A stretch of DNA of 64,000 bases, taken from NCBI GenBank assembly GCA_934644965.1, contig CAKUDG010000017.1, positions 9,167-73,166 on the forward strand. The letters run 5' to 3'. A model generated the notes under the pieces. It worked only from the letters and a program-made list of their open reading frames with translations. It was not told the origin of the DNA and searched no databases. A program made the position numbers and the translations under genes. This document shows, one piece after another, positions 32,280-41,059 of the stretch. Each line of letters opens with the position of its first letter. The stretch's first letter is position 1. This stretch comes from an uncultured Victivallales bacterium. Its GTDB lineage: Bacteria > Verrucomicrobiota > Lentisphaeria > Victivallales > UBA1829.

Positions 32280-34353
32280 GATGGAGTTTCTCCTTCTCTT
32301 TTCCCTTCCCCCCGGACCGGAGGATCAGTCCCGCGCGCAGTGCCAGAAGCGCCAGAGCCGCCAGGAGGAACATCCAGGCGTCGTCCCTGCGCAGAAGCCG
32401 TGCTCCGATGGAATCCGCAAGCGCTCCGCCTCCCGGAGCGATTTCGGCTTCCGCTCTTCCGGAAACCGATCCGGAAAGATCGGATTCCTCCGGAGAAACG
32501 CGCAGAACGGAAAGCATTCCCAGGTCTTTTCCCGTTTTCCCGTCGGAGACTCGGTACAAGCCGGGCGCATCCGCCAGAAATTTCCCTTTTCCCTCCCGGA
32601 GAGGCACGTGCGCGCTTCTCCCCTCATCATCCGCGGGAAACAACGCATCTTCCTCTTCATTTGTTCCTTCTTCCGTCTTTCCTTCCGCTTCTTTCGGCGG
32701 ATTCTTTCCCCGCTTTTCCATTGCCGGATTCCCGTTTCTTCCGCTTCCGCCGACGGCAGAGAATGCCGCGGGACGGATTTCCAGGACCTCTCTCCCCGGA
32801 AAACAGCATTCGACAATTTCACCCTGTCTGAGATTCCTTGCCGCAAAGCCCTCCATGTCCTTTTTCCGAAGCTCCATGAGATTCCTCATGAGAAGCGGCC
32901 AGAGCGCCGTCCTGTGGAGATTCGACCGTTCCGGAATGTAATTCATCAGGAAAGCCTTCGGGGCTCCGGGCAGGAGAATTTCCCCCAGAAGAGGCACCCC
33001 GCCGCAGGAGAGCAGCGGAACAGCCTTCCGTGAACTCTCCGGAGAAAAAATCCCGGGAACAACCGCCCAGCGGAAAAAATCCCGGAAGGAAAGATCCTTC
33101 AGAAGCGGATGTCCCTTCTCCGGAATATAGGGACCATGAAAGATTTCAGCTTTTCCCGGATCTCCGGAAAGGAAAAGCATTTTCCATGCGCCGGGGATCG
33201 GAATGCCTGCGGGATTGTCCGTCAGAATCAGATGCGCCTTGTCCGGGGAGGAACGCAGAGCCTCCGGTTCGAGGGCGCGGAGAGTCTTTTCCGCAAGAGA
33301 TTCCAGAGGGGAATTCTTCCGGAAATCAAGTCCGATCCTCAGCGGCGGACGGGCGTCTGAAAGGAGGATGACGGAATCATCGCCGGCCAGAGCGCCTCCA
33401 GGACTCAGCCTTACGAGGAAAGGAGCCGACGTCATGCGCGGAAAACGGAAGACGGCATGCACCCTTTCCCGTGCTTCAGCGGAAAGTTCCTGCTCCGCCA
33501 CAGGAAGCCCGGAAAAGGACCCCGCATCCTGTCCCTCGAAAAAAGAGAGTTTCAAACGGACGGGGGAATCGGAGAAATTGACCGCTTCCACAAAGAACTC
33601 CTCCTGGAAATTCTCATAATCACGCCGTCTGGAGGCATTGACAATTCCATAATTCGGTTCATATCCACCGACGGCCCGCCAGTCCACTTCCGGCGGCTTC
33701 TTCCATCTGCTTCCATTCCCCCCATCCCCCCCTTCTTCTTTTTCTTCCTCCCCTCCATTCATCAGGGAGGAATCCTTTCTGACCCGTTCCGGCATGAAAT
33801 CACTGAAAAAGAGGATTCTTCCTTTGCCGGAAGCAATCAGGGAAGCCAGGGCGAAACTTTTCCTGAAGTCGTGGGCTCCGTGCCGGGGAGTCCAGCTCTC
33901 GATCCGGGAGACGGCCTCTTCCCAGGAGATCGGGACAAGATTGGCAGCAACGGGATGCGGACCTGTGAAAATCAGCACAATTCCATCCTGTTTCCCCGCC
34001 TTCGCCATGGCAAGGAACTCTTTCCTGACGGCTTCCTTCACGGATTCCCTGCCCATCGAGGCGGAACTGTCCAGAATGATCACGATTTTTTCCGCTCTTC
34101 CCGCATCCGAACAGCCCGGTCCCGCCGCTGCGCAGACCAGACAGGAGGCGGCAAGCAGTTCCAGCAACAGAAGAAGATTGTTTTCCAGACGGGAAAAGCG
34201 CCTCCCTTCCCCTGCCGATATTCCGGGCGAACGCCAGAGAAAGAGCGCGCTCACTTCCTTTCTGCGGTATCTCCGCCTGAGCCAGTACAGCGCCAGAATG
34301 GCTACAGGGAAAAACACTCCGCTCCACAGGACCGCCGTCAATGAAAAACTCAT
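32269..34353 (-). CDS. BatA-like membrane protein with von Willebrand factor A domain
   Basis: 694 residues. N-terminal BatA-type helix (LWSGVFFPVAILALYWLRRRYRRKEVSALFLWRS, in two parts), second helix LLLLLELLAASCLVCAAAG, then a VWA domain starting KIVIILDSSASMGRESV with the DxSxS MIDAS motif. A low-complexity acidic insert (EEEKEEGGDGGNG) interrupts the middle, and one TM helix is near the C-terminus (MFLLAALALLALRAGLIL). It is the first gene of a two-gene operon with the larger VWA protein. Probably it binds a partner by a metal-dependent adhesion site on the periplasmic side. Function is inferred from the aerotolerance (Bat) family. Confidence 0.82.
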   Translation of the reverse strand: MSFSLTAVLWSGVFFPVAILALYWLRRRYRRKEVSALFLWRSPGISAGEGRRFSRLENNLLLLLELLAASCLVCAAAGPGCSDAGRAEKIVIILDSSASMGRESVKEAVRKEFLAMAKAGKQDGIVLIFTGPHPVAANLVPISWEEAVSRIESWTPRHGAHDFRKSFALASLIASGKGRILFFSDFMPERVRKDSSLMNGGEEEKEEGGDGGNGSRWKKPPEVDWRAVGGYEPNYGIVNASRRRDYENFQEEFFVEAVNFSDSPVRLKLSFFEGQDAGSFSGLPVAEQELSAEARERVHAVFRFPRMTSAPFLVRLSPGGALAGDDSVILLSDARPPLRIGLDFRKNSPLESLAEKTLRALEPEALRSSPDKAHLILTDNPAGIPIPGAWKMLFLSGDPGKAEIFHGPYIPEKGHPLLKDLSFRDFFRWAVVPGIFSPESSRKAVPLLSCGGVPLLGEILLPGAPKAFLMNYIPERSNLHRTALWPLLMRNLMELRKKDMEGFAARNLRQGEIVECCFPGREVLEIRPAAFSAVGGSGRNGNPAMEKRGKNPPKEAEGKTEEGTNEEEDALFPADDEGRSAHVPLREGKGKFLADAPGLYRVSDGKTGKDLGMLSVLRVSPEESDLSGSVSGRAEAEIAPGGGALADSIGARLLRRDDAWMFLLAALALLALRAGLILRSGGKGKEKEKLHHAS

Positions 34354-34945
34354 GGAAACGCCTTTCCCCGATTCGATTCAACACTTCTGTTCCGCCTGCT
34401 GCCGCGGCGGCACATCCCTTCTCTCCCCGCCGTCGTTCGCTCAGGCGATGCCGCAGATGCCGCAAATTCGCTAATTTTAATAAAATAAAATGGAAATACA
34501 ATCCTGGATTCCGTTCCGGAGGAACAATACCCCTGGAAAACTCCGATGCAAACGCCTGGAAAGTGATTTCCTTTGAATTTTGATTCTGAAAAAGGAAGCA
34601 GTTCCCCCTCCCTCTCAGGCTGTTCTTCTGCAGTTTCCCTGCAGCGGGGGGATGAAAAGCGCTAGGAGAAGGGGAAAAAAAGAGCGCGTGATTTCGTGTC
34701 AGACATTGCGCCGCACAGCCTGCCGGCGGAAAGGATTCCACCGACACATGAAAATTCAGGATCCCCGCCAGAGAGGACTTCTCCGGCATTTCCTCCGGAA
34801 TCCTTCCGGGAAGGAAGATCCGGAAAAATTTTTTCTTTTTTTGCATTTTTTACAATAAACGGACTGGAAAAGACGTTAGAGAAGTGTTACAGGCACCGTA
34901 AAAAACAGGAATCATCTTTCAACCAGTAGTGGAGAATCCCCTCTT
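34354..34945. other. Intergenic region upstream of the type II secretion operon
   Basis: About 590 bp between divergent transcription units. An AT-rich patch near 34470-34495 could be the VWA-operon promoter. A terminator-shaped hairpin lies at 34795-34840 on the plus strand although no plus-strand gene precedes it. TACAAT at 34851 may be the -10 of the secretion operon, without a clear -35. Confidence 0.45.
34795..34840 (+). terminator. Terminator-like hairpin without an upstream gene (possible sRNA end or leader attenuator)
   Basis: An inner stem TCCTTCC / GGAAGGA with an outer CCGGA / TCCGG pair (34795-34823) is followed by A5T6CT7. It is 100 nt upstream of the first gene of the secretion operon, so it may end a small RNA or attenuate the operon. 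Confidence 0.4.
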
Positions 34946-35695
34946 ATGAAACAGACTTTTGCATTGCTGCTTGCAGTCTGCCTGACTGCGGGAGCCGTCA
35001 TCGCACAGGACAATCCTGCGGACAACAACACGGAAAATCAGGGAAGACGCTCCTCCCAGCGTTTCAGGCAGCGCGGTGGCGAACGGAACGGCAACGGACC
35101 CGGCATGATGATGAGAATGCCCGGTCCTTTCCTGAACGGAATGTCTCCCTCTCAGGATCCGCGCGCGGAAGCGGAAGCAAAAATCAAGGAGAAATTTCCG
35201 GCGGAATATACGGAAATAGTCAAACAGCGCAAGGAACTGGAAGAGAAACTTCAGGCGCTTGCGGGGAAAGCCGGAGTGAAGCTTCCCCTCTCCGAAGAGG
35301 CAAGACGCGAAAAGATGGAGAATTTCCGGACGAAATATGCCAAAGAACTTTCCGAAATAGAAACCCTCCGCAAAAGCGATCCCCGGGAAGCCATGGAAAA
35401 GATGCGCGCACTCCTGGAAAAGGAGGGGCTTGACATGCCCTTCAACAACCTGCACGGCCGCAGAAGTTTCCGAGGAAACGACAACGACAGGAGGGACGGT
35501 AAGGCGGAGGACGGCAATTCTCTTCCCCCTCCCCGCGTCAACCGGATGGAGGAAATGCGCGAAGAGCTGAAAGCCAGATATCCGGAAAAATTCGCTCAGG
35601 TGGAATCTCTCCGGGAGGAAAACCCCCGGGAATACCGGAAACAATTCATGGAACTTGTGAAGCAGTACAACCAGGATAAAAATACCGCGAAGTAA
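34946..35695 (+). CDS. Exported coiled-coil protein, first gene of the type II secretion operon
   Basis: 249 residues. A clear signal peptide (MKQTFALLLAVCLTAGAVIA) precedes an Arg/Asn/Met-rich stretch (GGERNGNGPGMMMRMPG) and long charged helices (RAEAEAKIKEKFPAEYTEIVKQRKELEEKL in outline, later MEEMREELKARYPEKFAQVESLR), probably coiled coils. The motif KFPAEYTEI / RYPEKFAQV recurs about 140 residues apart, suggesting an internal duplication. No family recognised; it somewhat resembles Spy-like periplasmic helical proteins. It lies 36 nt upstream of the gspL-like gene, so a secretion-linked role is plausible. Confidence 0.75.
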   Translation: MKQTFALLLAVCLTAGAVIAQDNPADNNTENQGRRSSQRFRQRGGERNGNGPGMMMRMPGPFLNGMSPSQDPRAEAEAKIKEKFPAEYTEIVKQRKELEEKLQALAGKAGVKLPLSEEARREKMENFRTKYAKELSEIETLRKSDPREAMEKMRALLEKEGLDMPFNNLHGRRSFRGNDNDRRDGKAEDGNSLPPPRVNRMEEMREELKARYPEKFAQVESLREENPREYRKQFMELVKQYNQDKNTAK

Positions 35696-35731
35696 GGTTG
35701 GTCGCAGAGTCGGAAGCGGAAGAGGAAGATC

Positions 35732-36964
35732 ATGCGTCTGGTTCCAGGGAATGAATATTTCATCATCAGTTTTTCATCCGAATGGATGCGCTGCTGCCGT
35801 TTCCGGAAAAAGGGGGGGTATTTCCGTCTGCTGTCCCATGCGTCCGAGCCGGTTGTGTCTGACGGATCGTCCTCCCGTGCCGATGCGCTGCGCCGGGTCC
35901 TGAAGGAGACAGGCTGCGGAACGGACAGCCTGGTCATTCTCACAGGAGCCCTGCCGGGGGGAATGTTTTTCCGTTGCTCCGGCGTTTCCATGCCTCTGAA
36001 GGATCAGAGGAATGCCGTGGAATTTGAACTGCCGCAGAAGATGCTGAGCGTTCCTCCGGACTGCCGAATCCAGTTTCTTCCTCTGGAAACAGCAGACACC
36101 CTTCCCGGCGATGAAATCGGAATGAACGTATATGCCTTCCCCGGATCCGGCATGGACAGACTCGCCGCTCTGCTGACACAGGCCCGATGCAAAGCGGATG
36201 AGTTCCTGTATCCTCTGATTGCTCTGGAAGCCGGTGATCCGCCTGTTCTGCTTCCGGAACTGGAAAAGGATTTCTGTTTCGGCGGAGGTCAGTGGAAAGT
36301 CCCTCCGGCCGGGCGGAAGGAGATGGCGGAGGCGTGGAGGGAAAAGTTTGCAGCATGTCTGCAGCTTCCGGAAGGATTCCGGACGGAGGAGTATCTGGCC
36401 TGTCTGCTGGTCATGCGTGCCCTGCAGTCGCCTGCGCTGAAGCGGAATGAAGGGGGGGTCCGTGTGCTTCCCGCCGCGCTCCGGCCCAGTCGCTACCGTT
36501 TTCATCTGTTCATCACGATTGTGCTTCTTGTGCTGATCGCCGGAGTGGCGGTGCATGATCTCGCGGGAGCGTGCATGAAACGTTATGAGGAATACAGGGC
36601 TCTGGCGGCGGAAAGGAACCGTCTCCAGAAGAAGACCTCCGAACTGAAGGCCAAACGGAAAAATTCCGAAAAGGAATGGAAGGAACTCGGAAGGGTAACC
36701 AAACTCAAGGCGGGGGAAAGCAATCTGCTCGGCACGCTCGCAGACCTGACGGAAGTCCTGCCACCGGATGTTCTGGTGACAAGCCTGCGCCTGAATGAAA
36801 GCACCCTCAGCCTCACGCTGCAGACGGAATCCGAAACTCTGAACCTCCCCCAGACCCTGCGCAGACTCTCCCGCTGGAAAATCGGACAGCTCCAGCAGAG
36901 AAGAATGGACGATACCGTACAAATGATCACCCTCACCCTGATTCCATCGGAGGCTTCGGAATGA
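35732..36964 (+). CDS. gspL: Type II secretion GspL-like protein (PilM-PilN fusion type)
   Basis: 410 residues. The N-terminal half is an actin-like PilM/GspL cytoplasmic domain (VPGNEYFIISFSSEWMRCC; LKDQRNAVEFELPQKML). A single TM helix (LFITIVLLVLIAGVAVHDL, about 250-270) is followed by a coiled coil (RYEEYRALAAERNRLQKKTSEL) and a PilN/Fims-like periplasmic domain (LADLTEVLPPDVLVTSLRL). It thus joins PilM and PilN roles in one chain, like GspL, and should recruit the GspE ATPase to the membrane. It overlaps the next gene by 4 nt (ATGA). Confidence 0.8.
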   Translation: MRLVPGNEYFIISFSSEWMRCCRFRKKGGYFRLLSHASEPVVSDGSSSRADALRRVLKETGCGTDSLVILTGALPGGMFFRCSGVSMPLKDQRNAVEFELPQKMLSVPPDCRIQFLPLETADTLPGDEIGMNVYAFPGSGMDRLAALLTQARCKADEFLYPLIALEAGDPPVLLPELEKDFCFGGGQWKVPPAGRKEMAEAWREKFAACLQLPEGFRTEEYLACLLVMRALQSPALKRNEGGVRVLPAALRPSRYRFHLFITIVLLVLIAGVAVHDLAGACMKRYEEYRALAAERNRLQKKTSELKAKRKNSEKEWKELGRVTKLKAGESNLLGTLADLTEVLPPDVLVTSLRLNESTLSLTLQTESETLNLPQTLRRLSRWKIGQLQQRRMDDTVQMITLTLIPSEASE

Positions 36965-37629
36965 TGAAATCCCAGTCTCTGAAAGCCTTGATGAAGACTC
37001 CCGCCGGCTATACGCTCCTGGTCTGTCTTCTCCTGATTCTGTGCAGCTGGATCTATCTGTTTTTCCAGTTCACCGGCGAGGCTGGCAACCTCTTCCCCGG
37101 CGACCAGGAAATCAGCGCTCTTAAAACCGAACTGGAAAAAGCCCGGACCGACTGTGATGCCGAAGAAGAAAAGATGCGCGCGGCTGAATCCCTGAAGAAA
37201 CTCTATGCCGATCAGTGCGCCCGCTACTGGAAGGATGAAGCCTTCGGCGATGTGGAAACTTCCATGCGCGAACGGATTGCCGGGGCGGCTTCGGAAAGGG
37301 GAGTCCGCTTGAACAGTCTGGGATCGGTCCGTACCAGCCGCATCAACGGGGAACTCTCCTATGCGGAAATCGAAGTGTCGCTCTCGGACGGCTTTGAAGA
37401 CATCATGAATCTGATCGCCGGAATCGCCGAACTGAAACCGGAGCTCTCCTGGAGAAGGATCGACATCCGGCCTGAATTCCGCCGCACTCCTCCTCCCGGC
37501 CGGGCCGAATCCGGAGGAACCGTGCAGGCGGAGGATACCGAACAGAAGTTCCGCTTCTCCGGAACGCTCCGTGTCATCTGCGTGGAAGATCAAAGCACAA
37601 CCCAGGAAACGGAGGCAAGCGCACAATGA
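36961..37629 (+). CDS. Type II secretion GspM/PilO-like inner-membrane protein
   Basis: 222 residues. An N-terminal TM helix (GYTLLVCLLLILCSWIYLFF, about 16-35) is followed by a coiled coil (EISALKTELEKARTDCDAEEEKMRAA) and a small ferredoxin-like domain with the PilO-type pattern SYAEIEVSLSDGFEDIMNLIAGI. It would dimerise with the GspL-like protein in the inner-membrane platform. Start and stop both overlap neighbours by ATGA, showing tight coupling. Sequence identity to classical GspM is not evident, so the call rests on architecture and position. Confidence 0.75.
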   Translation: MMKSQSLKALMKTPAGYTLLVCLLLILCSWIYLFFQFTGEAGNLFPGDQEISALKTELEKARTDCDAEEEKMRAAESLKKLYADQCARYWKDEAFGDVETSMRERIAGAASERGVRLNSLGSVRTSRINGELSYAEIEVSLSDGFEDIMNLIAGIAELKPELSWRRIDIRPEFRRTPPPGRAESGGTVQAEDTEQKFRFSGTLRVICVEDQSTTQETEASAQ

Positions 37630-38540
37630 GAGCAGGTTTGATCATTCTGAACGTCCTTCTGATCACTGTCATCGCCTTCGGAGTTTTCGGACGCCTGGGA
37701 GGGGAGGGGAAAAATACAAGCGTCCAGGCCGTGAAGAAAAAGGCGAATCGCGCGAAAACAGATTCCCCCAGACAGGAAAAAACGGAAAAAACAAGCGTGG
37801 AACAGAATCCGGAAGCCCTTCTTGCCCAGATCGTCGAACACAATATATTCAATCCGGACCGCTGTCCGAATGCACGCGTCGCAGGACGTCGGAACAATGA
37901 CAGAATTGAAATGACTCTGGTCGGGACCTTTGTCATCGGCACTCATTCCGGAGCGATCATTCTCCAGAAGAACAGCAGTCTCAATTCCATGCAGAACGCC
38001 AGACAGCTGATGATGCCGGGCGGTGCGCCTGGTTTTCCCCCCGGCGCATTCCCGATGCGCAATAATAACACTGTCGCTGGGAACTCGTTCCTGCAGAGGC
38101 GTTTCTCCGGAAGAGCGACTTCCCAGGGCGGCATCGTGCGGAATCCGGCAGGGGGGGAAAATGGAGATTTCTCCTCTTCCTCCGAGGTCGTGTATCAGCA
38201 GTATGTGCGCTGCGGGGAGACCCTGGCCAACGGCTATACTCTCCTCAGCGTCTCGCGCACAGGGGCGGTCCTGACGAAAGGAAGCGAGAAACTGGAACTG
38301 ACTCTTCTGGAAGCTTCCAAAGCCGCGGGGGCCAATCCCGGAAACACAAATGCCTCTTCCGTCCTTCCTCCCGGCATGTTCCCCAACATGACGCCTGAAA
38401 TGATGCGCATGTTCCAGCAGCGCAGAAACAGAATGATGAACTCCCCTGGAGGCGGCGCTCCTTTCGGAAACAACAGCCAGTGGAATGCTTCCGGCCGGAA
38501 CAGATTCCAGCCTCAGGCGTCACCGGGAAGAAACCGCTGA
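37626..38540 (+). CDS. gspC: Type II secretion GspC-like protein
   Basis: 304 residues. TM helix at 5-25 (LIILNVLLITVIAFGVFG), a basic linker, then an HR-type domain: IVEHNIFNPDRCPN followed by IEMTLVGTFVIGTHSGAIIL and YTLLSVSRTGAVLTKGSEKLELTL, the GspC pattern that contacts the secretin N0 domain. A long insert (about 120-185) and a C-terminal Met/Asn/Pro/Arg-rich low-complexity tail (about 245-304) are unusual. No PDZ domain is seen. The position directly before gspD supports the call. Confidence 0.72.
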   Translation: MRAGLIILNVLLITVIAFGVFGRLGGEGKNTSVQAVKKKANRAKTDSPRQEKTEKTSVEQNPEALLAQIVEHNIFNPDRCPNARVAGRRNNDRIEMTLVGTFVIGTHSGAIILQKNSSLNSMQNARQLMMPGGAPGFPPGAFPMRNNNTVAGNSFLQRRFSGRATSQGGIVRNPAGGENGDFSSSSEVVYQQYVRCGETLANGYTLLSVSRTGAVLTKGSEKLELTLLEASKAAGANPGNTNASSVLPPGMFPNMTPEMMRMFQQRRNRMMNSPGGGAPFGNNSQWNASGRNRFQPQASPGRNR

Positions 38541-38624
38541 AACGGGAACACAGGCATGAAAGAGACGCTTTCGCAGAAAGAGCGGAAATAAGAAGAGAAA
38601 ACAACGTGAAAATCAGTCATCCGG

Positions 38625-38672
38625 CTTTGAAAACAGCTTTGAGAACAGAATTGAAAACAGTTTTGAGAACGG
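38625..38672 (+). repeat. Four 12-nt tandem repeats upstream of gspD
   Basis: Units CTTTGAAAACAG, CTTTGAGAACAG, AATTGAAAACAG and TTTTGAGAACGG lie head to tail and end about 10 nt before the gspD start, just ahead of its GGAGGA ribosome site. A similar 12-nt array lies downstream of gspK. Confidence 0.9.
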
Positions 38673-38682
38673 CGGAGGAACT

Positions 38683-41052
38683 ATGAGCATACAGAAGAAA
38701 TCTGCGGCGCGGCTCTTCGGGGCGCTGATTGCCGGGCTGCTGCTTGCAGCCGCAGGCGGTTGCCTGACGGATTCCGGAGAAGAACAGGACTCCTCTTCCG
38801 GGGAAGAGTCTGAAAAAGAACAGAACCGCTTCGCCTTCCTCCGCCCCGAGGAGGCTAAGGAACTGCGGACCGAACGGGAGGCTCTGGAACAGGAAGAAGT
38901 CGTCCAGACACCTCTCCCCCCCGGTGAACTGACCCCGGAACGTCTGAAACGCCTGGAAGCGCAGAAGAATACCGGACAATCCGGCGGAAGCAATCCCCCC
39001 TCCGCACGGAAACGCCCGGATCCGTTCTATGAAGAATTCATTCTGCTGGACGCGGATGAGAAACTGCCCGTCTCGCTCGTTTTCAACAGCGCCCCGCTCC
39101 TGGACGTGCTCCCCGCTTTCGCGGACGTCCTCGGATTCAATTTCGTGGCAGATCCCGAACTGAAGGGGACCATCACCATCAATCTGAATTCCACGATGAG
39201 CCGCAGGGAACTCTGGAACACCTTCGACAAAGTGCTGTCCCTTTCCGGAGCGGGCGCGGTGGTGAACGAATCGCTTCTCCGGATCGTGCCGCTTTCCAAA
39301 CTCGCCCAGCAGCCGGACCTGGCGGTCTCGAGGGAGGAGGAGGCGGAGGTGTATTATTATCCGCTGAAGAATGCGACGGCAAAGGATGTCGTGACACAGA
39401 TCAAGCCCTTTCTCGGGAAGGACAGCGTCTGTGTGGAACTGACGCGTCCGAACGCGGTGGTCGTCAGCGACGACCGGGCGAACATTCCGAAAATCCGCCA
39501 GCTCCTCGACATCATCGACCGCAACGGAAAGGGAAACTGGCCGCGCGCAGTCATCCGCTGCCACAACATTCTCCCGAGCAAGATCACCGATGAACTGAAA
39601 AACGTCATGCCCGTTCTCGGGTTCAACGTGTTGCAGGTCACAGACAAGACGGAACAGCCGGGATCGATCCAGCTTTCGGCCATCGACCGTCTCCAACTGA
39701 TTGTGGCGTCCGCTGCGACGGAGGAAGCCGTCACGGAAATCCGCAACTGGGTGGAAATTCTGGACAGTTCCGACTCCCTGGATCAAGAACGGGTCTTCGT
39801 CTACCGCGTCATGCACGGTAAGGCCGATCAGCTTCTGAACGCCCTGGCCGTCATCTACAACACGCAGGGCTCCTCCCTGACCATCGACGAAAGCACGGGC
39901 AACGAGCGCACCGAAACCATCTCGAACACCCCCTCCGCCAACAGAAGAAGCAGCACAAGTGCTTCCAATTCCCCGAATGCGGCAACAAGAACCAATACCG
40001 TCAACAGCGCCGCCAACACGGAAACCGATCAAACGTCCAGCATTTTTGAAAAGGAGGTCCGGATCTTCGCCGACGGCGTGCTGAACCGTCTGGTCATCCG
40101 CACGAATCCGCGGACCTACGCCTCCATCAAGGCGCTTCTGGACCGTCTTGACATTGTCCCGGCGCAGGTCCTTCTCCAGGTTCTCGTCGTGGAAGTGACT
40201 CTGACCGAATCCACCCAGTTCGGACTGGAGCTCTCCGGAGCGGCCAAGGCCGGCGGCGACAACCTGGTCTTCGGAAACAATTATTCAAACCTGAATCCCG
40301 ATCTGACCGGAAACCCCGTGGGCGCCACCAAGGAGGACGGACTCTCCTTCCTCCTCAGCGACAGAGACAACCCCCAGAATAAATTCGGCTACATCCGCGC
40401 TCTTGCCGGAAACGGTCTGGTGAAAGTCGTGGCCTGTCCCCAGGTGCTGGTCTCCAGCCATACGGAGGCGGAACTGAAGGTCGTCGAAGACGTGCCTTAT
40501 GTGGCTTCGGCGCTGACGGACACGGCGTCCACCTCCTCCACTTCCACCGCCTTCACCAGCCAGATCGACTATCAGGAAGCGGGCGTCATCCTCACAATCA
40601 CGCCGCAGATCACCAGCACGGACCTGATCTCCCTGGACATCACCCAGACTCTTTCCAGCGTCCTGACCAATTCCTACACCACCGTCGACGCCCCCGTCTT
40701 CCCCACCCGCGAAATCACCACCAACATGACCATCCGGAACGGACGGACCATGATCATCGGCGGACTCATCCAGGAAAAGAAAACCGACAACCTTTCCAGC
40801 GTGCCGATCATCAACAGCATCCCCTTCCTCCGCCGTCTCTTCGGCAGCACGGACGCTTCCGTCGAACGTTCCGAGATCCTGGTCCTGATCACCGGATACA
40901 TCATTGATGAACAGAGCAAGGTCGAAGAAATGATCAAGCGCTACAACGACGCCGTCAAGGCTTTGAATGATTTCGACGACAATCTCGGAGATCGTCCCGG
41001 CGCCGGGAAACGAGTCACCCTTTACGAAAAAATCAGCCAGTCGGGGATATGA
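38683..41052 (+). CDS. gspD: Type II secretion secretin GspD (lipoprotein form)
   Basis: 789 residues. The N-terminus has a lipoprotein signal with lipobox LAAAGGC (Cys27), so this secretin is lipid-anchored rather than only Sec-cleaved. A Glu/Ser-rich linker precedes N0 (about 125-200, PVSLVFNSAPLLDVLPAF), N1-N3 repeats and the C-terminal secretin barrel (about 550-770), with VASALTDTAS, a Ser/Thr-rich gate and GRTMIIGGLIQEKKTDN ... IPFLRRLFGS. An extra Asn/Ser/Thr-rich loop at about 405-450 lies in the N3 region. It forms the outer-membrane pore. GGAGGA lies 6 nt upstream of the ATG. Confidence 0.95.
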   Translation: MSIQKKSAARLFGALIAGLLLAAAGGCLTDSGEEQDSSSGEESEKEQNRFAFLRPEEAKELRTEREALEQEEVVQTPLPPGELTPERLKRLEAQKNTGQSGGSNPPSARKRPDPFYEEFILLDADEKLPVSLVFNSAPLLDVLPAFADVLGFNFVADPELKGTITINLNSTMSRRELWNTFDKVLSLSGAGAVVNESLLRIVPLSKLAQQPDLAVSREEEAEVYYYPLKNATAKDVVTQIKPFLGKDSVCVELTRPNAVVVSDDRANIPKIRQLLDIIDRNGKGNWPRAVIRCHNILPSKITDELKNVMPVLGFNVLQVTDKTEQPGSIQLSAIDRLQLIVASAATEEAVTEIRNWVEILDSSDSLDQERVFVYRVMHGKADQLLNALAVIYNTQGSSLTIDESTGNERTETISNTPSANRRSSTSASNSPNAATRTNTVNSAANTETDQTSSIFEKEVRIFADGVLNRLVIRTNPRTYASIKALLDRLDIVPAQVLLQVLVVEVTLTESTQFGLELSGAAKAGGDNLVFGNNYSNLNPDLTGNPVGATKEDGLSFLLSDRDNPQNKFGYIRALAGNGLVKVVACPQVLVSSHTEAELKVVEDVPYVASALTDTASTSSTSTAFTSQIDYQEAGVILTITPQITSTDLISLDITQTLSSVLTNSYTTVDAPVFPTREITTNMTIRNGRTMIIGGLIQEKKTDNLSSVPIINSIPFLRRLFGSTDASVERSEILVLITGYIIDEQSKVEEMIKRYNDAVKALNDFDDNLGDRPGAGKRVTLYEKISQSGI

Positions 41053-41059
41053 CACAGCC

